64,000 nucleotides of DNA from Pelecanus crispus (GCF_030463565.1 NC_134646.1:40245240-40309239); one strand, 5' to 3'. Positions 1 to 13,217 are shown, counted from the stretch's first letter. Numbers and translations: made by a program. The notes: generated by a model from the letters alone, not told the origin.

Positions 1-3000
1 TTGTCCCTGGGCTCGTGGAGTGAACCGCAGGAAGACGTGAAGAGGACTAACAGAACTCTGATGTAGATGACCTGCAGCCACGTTAATTATTGATCATGTT
101 AGCAGTTGATGAGTCGTGCTAAATTGATCTGTGGCAAGATAACATGAATTAAAAGCTGCTTAAATATTTAATTCTGGGCTCTGTCTATACAGCAGGAATT
201 TCAATGAAAGGCTACGCATGAGTCATAACTGGAATCAACTTTTCAGTAAAGAAGAGCTATCAGAATAAAAGGTACTTTCTAAATGTAAATTATGATCTTG
301 CATGTAAACATTTTAATGGAGGACTGGAAAGCTTTCCAGATGAGGTTCTCCAACTATATGATGATAGATGGAGATTTTCTTGTTATTAATTCAATTCCTG
401 CTTATTTTAACTAAACCTTGCTGCATCAGAGGTAGTGCAGGAGGTACAGTAGGGAGAGAGCGAGAAACTGAAAGCCTGTAGGAAGTGAAGGAGGACTATC
501 GGCTGGAACTCCATATGCTTGCTGCAGCATTGCAACACTGTACAGCTGGAGCACAGCTTGAGTGAAATGAATCCATAGATGACTGGTGAGAGGAAGTAAG
601 GGGGCTAGTTCTGACATTGGAGATATATATACGTGTGTGTGTGTGTATATATATATATATATGTCAGGCAAAATAATTTGCTGATGATTCTGCACGGGGG
701 CTTGTAACATTAGGGGAGGACTCAGGGAGCCAGTGCCCTGCGTGTCAGCAGCACCAGTTAGAGTGCCTTTGACAGTCAGATAAGTCCCATTGAATAAAAA
801 GCTCGGCATCAGTCCATCTGAAGAAGAGTCGCTTGGACCTCCTCAGCATACTCTGATTGTACTGCGTTGCCCCACAAACTTTTTTGAAGGACTTTGTGGT
901 ATCATTACTACAGTTTTGAAGGTCGGCATGCCTTCTTGGTTGGCTTAGGTGCCGCATTTCCAAATAAGTTCTTCCCTGGCTTCTCCCAGCCTCTCCACAG
1001 AGACACATCCTTAATGTAAAGCAGGCCTGGTCCTGAAGCAGAAATGTGTTTTATTTCGGCATTATAGTGCATACAGGCTAGAGTTATCTTTAGTGAGAAG
1101 AGGAGGCTCCTGCCTACTGCAGTTTCTTCCTTCCCTTTCGTCTCACTTCATTCCTCCATGTACCAGAGAGCACTTTGGCAGTTGAGGGTATTTGTCTTGT
1201 TTTTTCTCACCCTTCACAAAGGCTGTCCTCTGCTTAACATGCACATTTTTTCCTTCGGAGCCATTTTCCTCTGTAGACTCTCCGAGCTGGCCAGCCGCCA
1301 AACAGTAGGGTGAGCTGCATGAAAAAGCCTTGATCATTGACAGGCTGTCTTACGATTTCTTTCTTGTATTCAAGATGCAGATGGATGTTATTAGAAAGGT
1401 TTTTACTTCGAATGTGCGCGGCTTGTCCACATGCCCGAGATTAGTGCTCAATACTCGTATAATGCTTTTCATCCTCAAAAGGCCTTTACAAGCACCAGCC
1501 CTTAGAACGCCCCTGCGAGGTAGGTGCACATGTTTTGTTATATGCTTTATAACAAGGAGGGACACATGTTAGTGACTTGTTCAAAGATGTATCACACAGC
1601 AAGCATTATAAAGGAAGGAAATCTTTACGCTTTCCTAATGTTCTGTGATGTTTTCCTGCCTAAAAAAGTCATAAGATTTCACCATGGCAGCATGTTTTTC
1701 CATATGAAAGAAGTGATTAGTGACATCAAAAATTAAAATGTATCTCAGGTTGTAGTACTACTAGATAAATATGCAGCATTTCTAAAATTTATGAGGACAA
1801 ATTTCCTACTGCACTAAGCTTCAATTAATACAGCAGAACAGGAGCCTAAGGGGATCATCAGAGAGAGCCAAGTTTGATAGAAGATTTGGAGTGCTTGCCT
1901 CAAACCATGCTTCAAAACAGAGGGAAATGATTTTAGGAGGAGTGATGAAAAATGCCTGTCTTCTCAGTTGAAAGGGCAGTGCAGGATTTTTTTTTTCTGC
2001 TTTAACTGCATGATTATAATTAAAACAGCTATGGTAAAAGCAATAGTCCCAGTATTAACTCCCTTCTCCCGAAAGTTCTTCTAAGTGCCTCATCTTGGTG
2101 AGGGGGCTGAAATAAGCTGTAGCTGTGAAAGGCATCTTTATAATTATGTATTCTCACTGAGCTTTTACTGGCATGACTACGTTGGCACGCTTTACCTTGC
2201 ACAGGCAAGCCAATAAAAGTTTCAAGTGTCGACCAGCATACATAATCTGGCTAGGGCCAAGATCACTCTGTGAGATGTGGTTTCTAAACTAGGTCGGTAA
2301 GCCCTTGAAGGGTGTCTAATAATCAGCATTAAGGGTCTTTGTATCCTCAGTGAGCCTCAGGGCCTGCATAGGTAGCTGGAGGAAATAGGCTTGGAAAACA
2401 GTAGTCACCTTAGCCCCATGAGGCACGGTTAATAAGGCTGCGAGATGGGCAGGCACTTGTCCTGAATAAATCAGCAGGGGCTGGCTGGTAGGAGACTGTA
2501 AGCACAAGGATTTGCTTTATAGACCTACACCTTTATGCTTTCTGGGTAAATAGGTTGAGAATAGCCTGTCTTGCTCAAGTCATGAGAAGGCTGAAGCTAG
2601 ATAGCTTAGTGCTAGTATTTATTTTATTTCTGCTCCATCTTCCCTATTTTGACTAAGCTTTGTTTCCTTTAAGATTTGGGGTTTTTTTTCACCGAGTAAA
2701 TAATTGCATAGTTATGTCCAGTGAAAAAAGGACTCTGCAGCATCTCAGGAAAGATGTTGAGAATTAATTACTGAACTCCCTGGTGCAGCTGAGAGGACTG
2801 TCTTGTCACACTGCATACAGTAGGGTGAAGGAGTGGAAGGGAATAAACTAGTCATGCTTTATTAACCCCAAAAAGGGATCCTTACTTGTTTTCCAGAATA
2901 ATTCTACATTTAGATCTTAACTCTCTCTTGCTACTCTGGGAAAGGTATCTGGCCCCAGAAATTGCTCTGGAGAAAAGGGAAATGTGAGTTCTTTCCTGGT

Positions 3001-6000
3001 TTTCTGACCACTATACAGTGTTTCAGATGAATTCAGGGAAATGATGGGCAGATAAATTCATGAAAATTATTTTATGGGAAATTACAGCTGGAACAAGTTA
3101 TCACATTTTTATGGATTCCACATCCACGGCCTTTAATGTTGTCTACCCTATTTCACTTTATAATTGTGTAAGTGAGTACATCTGGGCCAATTAAGCTTTT
3201 TCAGTTGCTTTAAAAGAGCTGCAAATGCATTCTAGAGGTTGAAAATACCGTATGATTTAACCTTAAATGTTTGGGGCTAAGAGATGTTCTACCAGGGCTA
3301 TGATGTACCTGCATGGTTTTGATGACAAAACATATGTATTCTCATTGCAAAAGCATGAGGCGTTTAAGTTAATATCTCAAATCTATGTAATGCTTTGGAT
3401 ATGTTCAGTACTTTTATTCCCCTTTAAAATTTACAAAAACAAAGATTTGCAAACACTGCAGAATGGTTCAGGCCACCTGTGGACCAGTTTTTTTCAAATG
3501 CCATCACATCTCCATCCACCTACAAATCCCTTTCTTATTTCCCACGAGACTACCCTTGGAAGTGTGGGGTTTGAAGGTCCCACAAAGTGAAGTGCAACTT
3601 GATTCCCACATGCACAGATCTTTTAAGATCTAACCACAGTAGGAAAATACTTCCCCTAGCTTCAGTGTTGGTCTCCAAGTTCAAATCAACTGAATATCCA
3701 CACCATTATGGCTGGTTTCAAACAAAAAAAAGTGATATTTGTGATATTGCACTTTGGAGATGTGCTGATGTATGTTTTTAATGAGTTGTATCTACCTTGC
3801 CCAGGAGTACCAACCCACTATCTGGCTCAGAGATTTACATACAAGGTGAGTGGGACCCATCCTAAAAGTGTATTAGTGATAAGCATGGGTTAAGAATGGC
3901 AGGTACTTCAAATAAAATTTCAGAAAGTTTATTTGAATATAACAAAATATCCATGCAAATACTTAAGTTCTGGAGCATTGGTATTAGTTTTGGAACACGA
4001 GGGACCAAGACGAATTAATTAAAGATGAAATTTTTGCTTGTACTTCAGCTCCTCTCCTCCATGGCAAGAGGAATCTAACTTCATACCTAAACACAATAGT
4101 AATGCAAAGGCTTGAGGCAAAATTGTTAGCTATTCACATCAATGGAATGAAGTTATACAGCTCACTTCCACCTGAGAGAAGAACCATTTTAAAAGTTTGT
4201 GAGTCGCTAACAAGACGCAGATGTCGCTATTGGGCAAACAGGGGTAAGGTGTTTTGTTGTTTGTCAGGCACCCCTTCCCAGAGGCATGGCTGAGTGTACG
4301 TTAGAGAGGTCTCTCTTTCTGGGGGTTTAAAACAGTGCATCCTTTCTTTTTAGCTAGAGACCAAAAGAGACATGTCCATCCTGTTGCAACACTGTGAGAA
4401 CTCCCTGCAACCCCAAAGGGGATCAGAGCCAAGGAGCAGGTCCTTAGCTGTCTTAAACTAGCAGGATTTTGTTGATCTCATTGAAATACCTGGATTTTAA
4501 TCAGATGAGGGCCTGGACTGTAATACAAAGATACACTGAAGCAGGAGAAATCATCCACCCTAGCCAGCTCTTCTCCCGCTGAAGAATCTGCTTCCTCACG
4601 TGGATGCTAATTGCACATGAACAAGAGCATGTGAATGCCAATCCCCACCCTCCAGCTTATTTGCAGGAGGACACTTCTGAAGTATTTTGAGGCTTCCTTA
4701 TCCCAAGGACTAAATGCATTGAGCTGTCTGCATTCTAGCTAGCTTGAGCTGAAGGAAGAGAAACAGAAATTAAATATGGATAACAGGAGTGTGTTTTACT
4801 GTGGCAGTGTACAGGGCTCTTGTCATGCTAGTCAGATGACAGCATATGTCAGCAGACTTTTAAGATGTTACTAGCACAAAAAAAGGAAAAAATTCCTAGC
4901 AAAGAGCTTCCCTGTGACAAAATCTTTAAGAGTTCACGTGTTTTTCAAAAATCTGTCAAAGTTACTTGATTTCCTATAAACCGCTAATCTCAACTACCTC
5001 TTTCTGTGTGCTTGAACATTTCAGTTTCTCTTCCTGACTTAGAAAACACATTTACAAGATATACTTGGTTGGTACAGTTCTTCATTGGCAACTTCCCTGT
5101 GCTAGTTGCTCTGCTAAGTACAGCAACAACGAGAGAGGCAATTTTTAAAATTTTTAAATTTTTTTATAATTTGTTCTGGAAATCAAAAGTGAACCAGGCA
5201 GCAGGTTCCCGTGTTTTTCCAGCAGTGGTATGACAAGGCAGTGGTGGATGTTGTCAGCACAAATCTGTTGTTACAGGAGCAGGAAGATAGTGTTTATCAC
5301 AGCTGCTGAATGTTTAAAGAGTATTATAAGTATCTGCTTCATAAATGAAACAAATAGCAAAATTAACACAAAAAACTGATGGAAAGTGATAATTTATTGC
5401 TGCCTGTCTTAAATATAGATCCAGGTAACACAGAGAATACATTGTGTAAACTTCTACCCCACAGTTAGTGACGGCCTACCTGTGCAGTGCTGCTTATTTT
5501 TGTCAGTTCCTTCATGTCACTATTTTTGTATTAGTCAAGGACTTCTTGCTCCAGCTTAATTCAGTAATTGAATTTACCATGGTGCATTGGTACAGAAGCC
5601 AACGGAGGTCCCAGTGGAAACAGGGATCCCTTTGTATTAAGTTCCCTACAAACAGAAAGCAATAGAAAGTCTTCATTTTCACTGCTGACATTACTGGTGA
5701 TCGTAGAGTTTGTGGGAAACAAACTTGGTCATAACAATGTTTTGAACACAAACTATTTATTTTTTTCTATGACCCGTGTAATAAGGGTACTCTTGGACTA
5801 CGGATGCAGCGAGGAGCTCTGTACACACAGGGTTAGGCATATTGTCATTAAATAGTCAGGAATGATCAAGACAATTCCATGGTAAGCTTAGATCACCTTG
5901 TAGCTTGCCTCAGTGTTGATCTATCTTGAATATGCTTTCTTGGGATAAGGTAAAATTAGATTTTAATGCCATTTTATTCCAGGTACTAGATGGTTTCTTC

Positions 6001-6784
6001 CTCGAAAAATAAATGGAACATAAATTGATGGAGTGTGGTATCACTGATTTGTAAGTAACAAAAATATTAACTTTTCTAGCATTTACTGAACTTAAAGTTG
6101 ATTCTATCCATTTAAATTGGTACCTAGTACTTGTCACATTATGATATAGGTGTGAATGTGCTTTGCCAGGATATGTATGCACAGCACAGAAACATTCACT
6201 TAAGTTCACACCCACACATCCCCATATGCTTTGAACAGATCTAAACAGTGACTGAAGGATGAAGAAGGCTGAACCGCATAAACATTATACACAATGACTA
6301 TTAATTTCAAAGCAACGGAATAATTTATAAAGGTTGTTAGGAAGCAATGTAAATGCAAATTCTCTTCTAATAAGGACTGGTAGTATCATGTTGGAACATA
6401 TCTGTGATGCAATATAGTGAGTTAAAGTGAGCGGGGAAGAGCACGGACAATTTCTGTGGAAGATGGTGACAAGAGTAAAGAGGTGAAAGCTGATGGGAAT
6501 GCGGCATTCAGGGACTCAGTCCAAGGAATAGTTCTAGCATGGGCTGACTTAGCAGTGCAGTAAGCAATGCTCAGTGGCTGAGTGAGGACAGGCATTATCT
6601 GGAATAATTAATCAATAATTCATTATGGAAAAATGCTACCAGCTGTAAACTTAATTTGTAGAATAATGCCCTGTGGTAATGCTGAAAGTTATAAATATAT
6701 TCATATTTTTTGAAACAGCTAGGGCAGACTGAAGCCAAGCACTTCAATCATATATAATAAAGCTGACTTTTTAAAAGAAAGGTT
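1..6784. other. Upstream non-coding DNA, no gene recognised
   Basis: AT-rich sequence without a recognisable coding exon, RNA gene or transposon apart from the microsatellite near 0.6 kb. Open frames here are at most about 127 codons, have no family resemblance I can see, and lack paired splice sites that would join them. In other vertebrates the region upstream of RAPGEF2 lies toward the small gene SPMIP2 (C4orf45). That synteny is recalled knowledge, and I could not identify any of its exons here. Confidence 0.6.
623..662. repeat. (TA)n/(TG)n compound microsatellite
   Basis: A short TA stretch is followed by a TG run of about seven units and then a longer TA run, forming an alternating purine-pyrimidine tract of about 40 bp. 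Such tracts are length-polymorphic and can adopt Z-DNA or cruciform structure. An open frame read through it on the minus strand (residues alternating Y/I and T/H) is an artefact of the repeat. Confidence 0.95.
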
Positions 6785-7817
6785 TCATCTGGGCCAAAAG
6801 AATTGTGGTGAATGCAGTTAAATCCAGTTGGCATCCAGTCACAAGCGGTGTTCCCCAGGGCTCTGTATTGGGGCCAGTCTTGTTTAGTAACTTTATCAAT
6901 TATATGGATGAGGGGATCGAGTGCACCCTCAGTAAGTGTTGCAGATGACACCAAGTTGGGCGAGAGTGTTGATCCACTTGAGGGAAGGAAGGCTCTACAG
7001 AGACATCTGGACAGGTTGGATCAACAGGCTGAGGCCAACTGTATGAGGTTCAACAGGGTTAAGCGCCGGGTCCTGCACTTCAGTCACAACAACCCCATGC
7101 AATGCTACAGGCTTGGGGAAGAGTGGCTGGAAAGCTGCCTGGCCAAAAAGGACCCAGGGGTGCTGGTCGACCCCCTGGGAGTATTGGCCAATGGCCACCT
7201 GAATATGAGCCAGCAGTGTGCCCAGGTGTCCAGGAAGACCAATGCATCCTGGCTTGTGTCAGAAATAGTGTGGCCAGCAGGACTATGGAAGTGAATGTGA
7301 GTCCTGTGTTCAGTTTTGGGCCCCTCAATACAAGAAAGACGTTGAGGTGCTGGAGCGTGTCCAAAGAAGGGCAACGAAGCTGGTGAAGGGTCTGGAGCAC
7401 AAATCCTGTGAGGAGCGGCTGAGGGAACTGGGGTTGTATAGCCCAGAGAAGAGGAGGCTGAGGGGAGACCTTATCGCTCTCTACAACTACCTGAAAGGAG
7501 GTTGTAGTGAGGTGGGTGTTGGTCTCCTCTCCCAAATAGCAAGCGATAGGATGAGAGGAAATGGGCTCAAGCTGCACCAGGGGAGCTTTAGTTTGGATAT
7601 TAGGAAAAATTTCTTCATGGAAAGGGTAGCATGGAACAGGCTGTCCAGGGAAGTGGCTGAGTCCCCATCCCTGGTGGTATTTAAAAGACATGTTGTAGAT
7701 GTGGTGCTTAGGGACATGTTTTAGTGGTGGACTTGGCAATGCTAGGTTAACAGTTGGACTCGCTGATCTTAAAGGTCTTTTCCAACCTAAACAATCCTAT
7801 GATTCTACGATTCTGTG
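6785..7817 (+). mobile_element. CR1 LINE, 5'-truncated and decayed (CR1-Y-like 3' end)
   Basis: This is the 3' part of a CR1 non-LTR retrotransposon in the sense orientation, about 1.03 kb against roughly 4.5 kb for a full element. Conceptual translation shows reverse-transcriptase blocks in order: [13 protein letters not shown] at 6847-6885 (frame 1), the catalytic ADD of VADDTKLG at 6941-6949 (frame 2), and the CR1 C-terminal block starting [16 protein letters not shown] at about 7350 (frame 3). At least two frameshifts therefore separate them and the copy is dead. The 3' untranslated part at about 7708-7793 (GTGGTGCTTAGGGACATG, then TCTTTTCCAACCTAAA) matches what I recall of CR1-Y-type avian elements. 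It ends in three degenerate 8-bp units (ATCCTATG, ATTCTACG, ATTCTGTG), the CR1 terminal octamer hallmark. There is no poly(A) tail and no obvious target-site duplication, as usual for CR1. The exact 5' break is uncertain by about 20 bp. Minus-strand ORFs here are shadows. Confidence 0.95.
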
Positions 7818-8172
7818 ATGGTAGACAGTGAAAATTGGGCGATCAGTATAGAATCCTAATACTGAAAATAGTACATTTGGAGTGAAAGGTCTTAGTAATA
7901 GAGTTAACAACAAATTTTACTCTTATAAATGTTTCACATCTTTGTGCAGGAATAAAATTCCTACCTCCTATGTGTTTCATTTTCATTGCAGAGCTTTACA
8001 TGTTTTATTCATCATTCTGCATGATCTATTAGATAACTTTATCATCTTCTAGTGTTTTATGAAAAGCAGTATCATTGGATATTAATGATCATCTGGCTAT
8101 CTACCATTAATATGTATGAGTTAAATTCTTTTAAAGACTTGGCCAGCTTTGAATAAATAGTAATAGTCTAAC

Positions 8173-8219
8173 AGTCTAGATAAATCTGATAGTCTAGATA
8201 GTCTAATAAATAGTCTAGA
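8173..8219. repeat. Short tandem cluster of AGTCTAGA
   Basis: The 8-mer AGTCTAGA occurs at 8173-8180, 8191-8198 and 8212-8219, separated by AT-rich spacers of 10 and 13 bp, with a partial copy (AGTCTAA) at about 8199-8206. It looks like a small decayed tandem duplication. No function can be assigned. Confidence 0.85.
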
Positions 8220-10995
8220 TTGACTTCCAGACAATTTCCCCTTTTCATACTTCAACCCAATCACTTAATGTTTGGGTTGTAGAAACTTCAAAAGATTATT
8301 TTAAACAACTCAATTACAGTTATTTTAGGAAGAGTAAGTTTGTGTTTTCTTTTAGGAAATATATTGGTTTAAAAACAAACCACTAAAATGTAAGTTTGGG
8401 CTTTAATTTGTCCGGTAATGAAGACTTCAAAGGCAGTGAATAAGAATGAAATACTTTTCTTTACTTGGGATGCTATTTATTGAAATATAATATTTGAAAT
8501 ATATGTGATACCAAATATATAGTTCACAAAACTGTGTTATCATATACTTTCATCAGCTGAAATTGCTCCTATGTATATCCTGCCTGTATTAGATTGTGGA
8601 TGAGGATTTGGAAAGGAGTAGAGTACATTTTTTAACCTATAAATCATTCAGAAATTATCATCTATCTAAAGGGACCTTGTTTTTAGTCTGCCTGATACCT
8701 TTGCCATGGTGTAGCAGGTACAATTCAAGAACCACCACAGGGCACCTCTCCTTGCTGGCAGCCTGTCCCAGAGTGCACCAGCACCGAACCGTAGATTTGC
8801 TGCTGTGTGCTTTGCTCCATCCCAGAGAAACAACCTTTCACTACAAAAGATGTTGTTTGACTGTTTCTATGTCTGTGGTTAACTTTCTGTTTAAAAAACT
8901 CAAAATGCTGTTAACGTTATTAGTAACAGCACTTTGCAGTGCTTTCCGTAAGTCTCAGAATACTTTACGTAAGAAGTCGAGTCAGTACTTTTGTGCCTCT
9001 CTTCCCAGAAGGAGAAGCTGAAGCAGATGCTGTTGAAGCGAGGTCTTGAGCACCCCTTCCCCAGTGGAGGTACCAGGACAGGAGACTCACAATCATCTCC
9101 CATCATCACTTCCACTCCTGAGAGCTAAGGGGCACACCTATACCGTGGTCACAAGCACAAATGAAGCTTGTGTAGACATACCTGAGCTTACTTCAGAAAT
9201 ACAGGCCTGACCTTCAAGAGTTACTGCTGGTGTGTCCAGCGTTCATCCAGTATGTAGCACAGGGGGCTACCATCCATTAGCAGGCCTCCTAGGTGCTGTT
9301 GCGATAGGGATTTCAGCCACCCTTCCTTTTATCCGGGCACCTTTATCGGTGCAGCTGAAGGGAACACTGTGAATTCCTCTCAGACGACGATGTAAATACT
9401 TGGACAGTCAGTTCATGTTGGTCCCTGTGCTGCCACCGCTAGTATTAAACTAACTAGTTAAAGCCAGTTTGCATGCATTTCCAGCTACAGCAGAAGTCGA
9501 ATGATAAATATTCCCAAATGTAGCTACGCAAATAGTGGCAGATTCTGAATAAATGTATGAAATGCATTATAGTAGTCAGAAGTTCTTCTCTTCTTCTTTT
9601 TAAGAAAAAACATAAGACAAACTTTGCTTTATGCCACAGGCCAGGCTCTCTTTTATAACCTTTTGAATTTTGTACTGCCTTACAAGTACAAAAGGACCGT
9701 AAACCGATGGTAAGCATTCAAGAACTATCTTAGCATGGACTGTGTTAACTCGCTGATATCTTTCTATCCTACCCTCTGGTTCAGAGGCACAGGATGGTGG
9801 TTACATACTGTGCCTGTACGCTAGCGATCGCTAGTTGACAAATAGCCACAAAACTAGAGGATGCTGTGTAAAAAACCTAACAAACAAAAAAAACCCAGAC
9901 GAACAAAAAAAACCCACATGCCCTTCACGATGTTGTAAAGATGATAAAAACTGGAGTTGCAGATGGTAATAATCCCATCCATGTATAAATCTGAAAAGGT
10001 GAGACAGCATTCTTGGCAAAACATTGCCATCCCAAAAGACAGCGCACGGAGGCTAATCTTGTTCAAAAGAGATAGTTTCCCCTTGGTAGTGGCCTTCCTT
10101 GTACCTGAAATCATTCACCTGTGACTTATAATCCAATAAAATTGGCTTCTGCCCAGCCCAATGGGATGGCTGCAGTTCTCAAGGAGAGCTTTGGAGTGGT
10201 TCGCCAGGCCGATACCTCCGTTCCCCTTTACTGTCCACCTCCACAAATGGTTATGAAAGTAACTTTTTGTGTTTGCTGAGAAGGTGCCAGGAGAGAGCTG
10301 GGAAGGAGATGGGCACTTCTGAGGGCTGGAGCTCAGCTGCATGAATCTGCTTCAGCTGCCTTGCAGTCTCCAGAAGATAGATGAAAATGAGTGCTTATCC
10401 AAAGAAAGGCGATAAAAGGACGTCCATGGGTTTATACTCATACTGACTGTATATAATTTACTAAACTCCCCAAAGAGGCAATGTTCTGTCTCTCTATGAG
10501 GGCAGACCCACCTCTCCTGAACAAACCAAGCATTTAACTGTGGGTGACCGATAACTAGTGTCATGAATTAAATGCTGTGTGGCTAAGTCAAGTACAAGCC
10601 TTTGAAAGTGAGAGTATCTTTTTAAAAATGAGGGTTACCAAATGAACAAAGAGCTCACAGAAATGCTGAATTTGTTTCCCTGGCATTTTAGTAACTGTTT
10701 GACCCGACCATTTCAATTTATCCCTTAAAAGAAACTGAGATATTCAGGAAGGCAGACACTCTGTATTTCTAAGGCAAAATACTTTTCTAAAATACCTTAA
10801 TATAGCGCTTAGTTATAGCTATTCAAAAGGATATTATGCTGATCTGTCATATTTTGAGTTGCAGCCTTTTCATATTGCTGAAATATCAATACTGTATGCA
10901 GTGCATATAACGTACATGGTTAACTCTTGGTTTCCTAGTGTAATATAGGGTAGGAAACCTTTGTAATGTAATAACGTGACCAGTGCAACATCGCT

Positions 10996-11011
10996 CCCCC
11001 CCCCCCCCCCC
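10996..11011. repeat. Poly(C) run, 16 bp
   Basis: Sixteen consecutive C on the + strand in AT-rich surroundings. Such runs are hotspots of length error in sequencing and can form i-motif or G-quadruplex-type structures on either strand. Confidence 0.95.
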
Positions 11012-12540
11012 AATTCCATTGTAAATCAGGCTGGATAAGGTAGACTGAGGAATAACCAAAAGGCAAATGCAAAATGAATGGTAGATTCTGGTATGTGTGT
11101 GTATTCGAAAATATATACTGATCTACCGTTGAAGCTGGAAAGCAGGAAAGACAGTGAGGCTAAGAGAATGTGAAAGTTGCAAAAACGTTTGACGCTGTAT
11201 ATTGTATTTGCATGAAAAATAGGGGTTTCCAGTGATAATCGCATGTGTTCTCTAATAATTATTGTCCTTAGTCTGTACCTTGATGATTATTTGCTGGTTT
11301 TTTTTTTTCTATTGAGATGTAAGAGCTATTCTAATTTCAGCTAGCAAAAACAGCACAAAGGACAGACTGATATCCACTATGGAGAACATAAACGATCAGA
11401 AGCATCTGCGTTATACAGTTATGTTGCTTACAGACACTAAAAAAGGTGTAAGTGCAACATATCCTTAAATATTATTAAGAAATTGTTGAGTATATTTGTA
11501 CCTAATTCTCTAGCTTCCATTCATTCTTGTTTCTAACAACTCACGTGGTGTGTGATAGGCCTTTGACATACGTCTATAACCATCGAGATTCGTTACACTG
11601 ATCAGAGCACAGAGCCCCCAAAATCCCATCGGCTGAAGTTAAATATGGCTGTGAATCACAGGTATTGTGTTACCAGATAACGCAATAAAAATTAATCAGA
11701 GCAAAACACTTCACTTGATGCTGTTACAGCTAATAGGTCTGAAATGGAACATAATTGCATATTAAAATAGAGTGGGTAGCTCTGTTTTGATGTAGAGATA
11801 TGAAGATGTCAGGCAAGCTAGTCTGTAGCAGGAGAGAATGGGTGCCCTGAAGTGATTGAGGAGCGGAGCCCAGGAGAGCATTCCTCGCATTCCTGCGGCA
11901 CTCGCCCTATACATATGCCCCACAAAAAAAGGGAATCTTAGGACTCTGGGTTGGTAAACTGAGCTTCAGAAAATCTGGCGCTTTCCTATAGCTGCAGGCT
12001 TGATTAATTTGAAGAAATAGTACTCTCTGGATGATGAATGTGAGGCACATTTAAAGCTGTCATTTTTTAGGGCAAAGGACATTACATTTTCAATCTGTTA
12101 GTTTAAAAAAAAAAAAAAATCACCCGTAAGGACCTCTAATAAGCACCAACAAGCAAGATGTAGTCGGGATGGAGAGCCCTCCCTAGTCTTTTGCCATGGT
12201 CTGCCCAGAATTATCGGTATTAGCTGCAAAAATATTTTGCTGACACATAAGAGTGGGATTAGCCCAAAGAGTTATCTTTGTTAATGAACTATATGTAGAA
12301 ATTCAGTAGGTTTAGTAGATTACTGTCTGAAGACACAGCCTGTTTGAGCGCCACGTATGTCTAAAAGTCTAAGGTTTTGTCTCCTGAGACCAGCAGTGCA
12401 TGTTGTGTAAGAAAAAAGAAACGGTTATCCCTGTGAATTTTTGCAGATAAAAAAACCCACAAATAAAAATTGCACTACCTTGCTTGCGATTAAAATGTGT
12501 AAACCCCTGCTAGTGACTGGGAGTCAAACAGCTTTCTTAA

Positions 12541-12730
12541 TGTTGCCATTATTTACATCGCGTGACCCATATCAGCAAAGGGTACACATCGCTTGGAAAA
12601 GCAAATACATTAATAGCATTACACTGCCGTTAATGGCACATTAATAAGACTTCCATGATTCATATTTGTCAAGCCGCCGTTGCGATGCGCTCGGCGTCGC
12701 GGTAAACAAAGAAAATCAGCCATGTTTGCA
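12541..12730. promoter_or_regulatory. Candidate promoter-proximal regulatory block (TTAAT sites, forkhead-like site)
   Basis: About 0.9-1.1 kb upstream of the RAPGEF2 start codon. Three TTAAT homeodomain-like cores lie within 38 bp (12609-12615, 12629-12636, 12640-12646), followed by a forkhead-like GTAAACA at 12702-12708 in a stretch unusually rich in CpG (12673-12702). The clustering is seen directly. Calling it an enhancer or proximal promoter element is inference from position and motif density, and short AT-rich motifs occur often by chance. Confidence 0.35.
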
Positions 12731-12955
12731 AGACCTGTGTTCCATAAAAAACTTGAGTTCACAGGGGAAGAAGCAGCCGCGAGGTAACCCCCAGGAAAGT
12801 GTTAAATTAAAGATTTCACACCCTTCCCTTCCTCGGTTGCTGCCCCATGTAGCAATGACAGAGGGGACAGCCGGCTGATAGGGATTACTCTTGAGAGGAG
12901 TGACAACAGGTGGCCTCCCCAAAGCGGGGACTCACTAGATCCAGCAGACCAAGTC

Positions 12956-13147
12956 TTTTTTTTTTTGGGGGGGGGGGGGGGTTGTGGTTTTTTTTTTCTT
13001 TTTTCCCTTCCCATGTCCAGCCTGCTGATCGTAAATATCCATAGGGATGCGGGGGGGGGGGGGGGGGTAGAAGCGAGGAGGGGGGGGTCCAGGGAGGTTT
13101 GGGGGGGGGGGGGAGGATGCTGAGGTACCGCTGCTGAGGGGGGGGGG
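12956..13147 (+). repeat. G-run cluster upstream of the RAPGEF2 exon
   Basis: Within 192 bp the + strand carries G runs at 12967-12981 (15), 13051-13067 (17), 13080-13087 (8), 13101-13113 (13) and 13138-13147 (10), the first preceded by an 11-T run. This is strong intramolecular G-quadruplex potential on the RAPGEF2 sense strand, at the upstream edge of the CpG island. Run lengths are likely to be imprecise in any assembly. Confidence 0.9.
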
Positions 13148-13217
13148 CGGGTCGCTGGGGGCCGCGGCCGGCGGGGTCCCCCCGCCGGCCGCGGCCCCCA
13201 GCGACCCGCCCCCCCCC
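13139..13217. repeat. Perfect 38-bp GC inverted repeat with 3-nt spacer
   Basis: Positions 13139-13176 and 13180-13217 are exact reverse complements around the spacer TCC at 13177-13179. I checked symmetry base by base (position i pairs with 26356 minus i); it breaks at 13138/13218 (G opposite T). The inner arms contain GCCGCGGCCGGCGGGG and its complement. To the left the + strand is G-rich and to the right C-rich, so base-composition skew flips exactly at the palindrome centre. It could form a very stable hairpin or cruciform, or it could be an assembly or template-switch foldback. Confidence 0.97.

Larger units (their letters stand above)
7818..12540. other. Upstream non-coding DNA between CR1 and promoter
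   Basis: No coding exon, RNA gene or recognisable transposon seen. It contains a small degenerate tandem cluster near 8.17-8.22 kb, a 16-C run near 11.0 kb, and A/T runs. Open frames are at most 141 codons and resemble no protein family I know. Confidence 0.6.

Noticed and set aside
7080..7739. 219-codon minus-strand ORF
   Set aside because: It is the antisense shadow of the CR1 reverse-transcriptase region.
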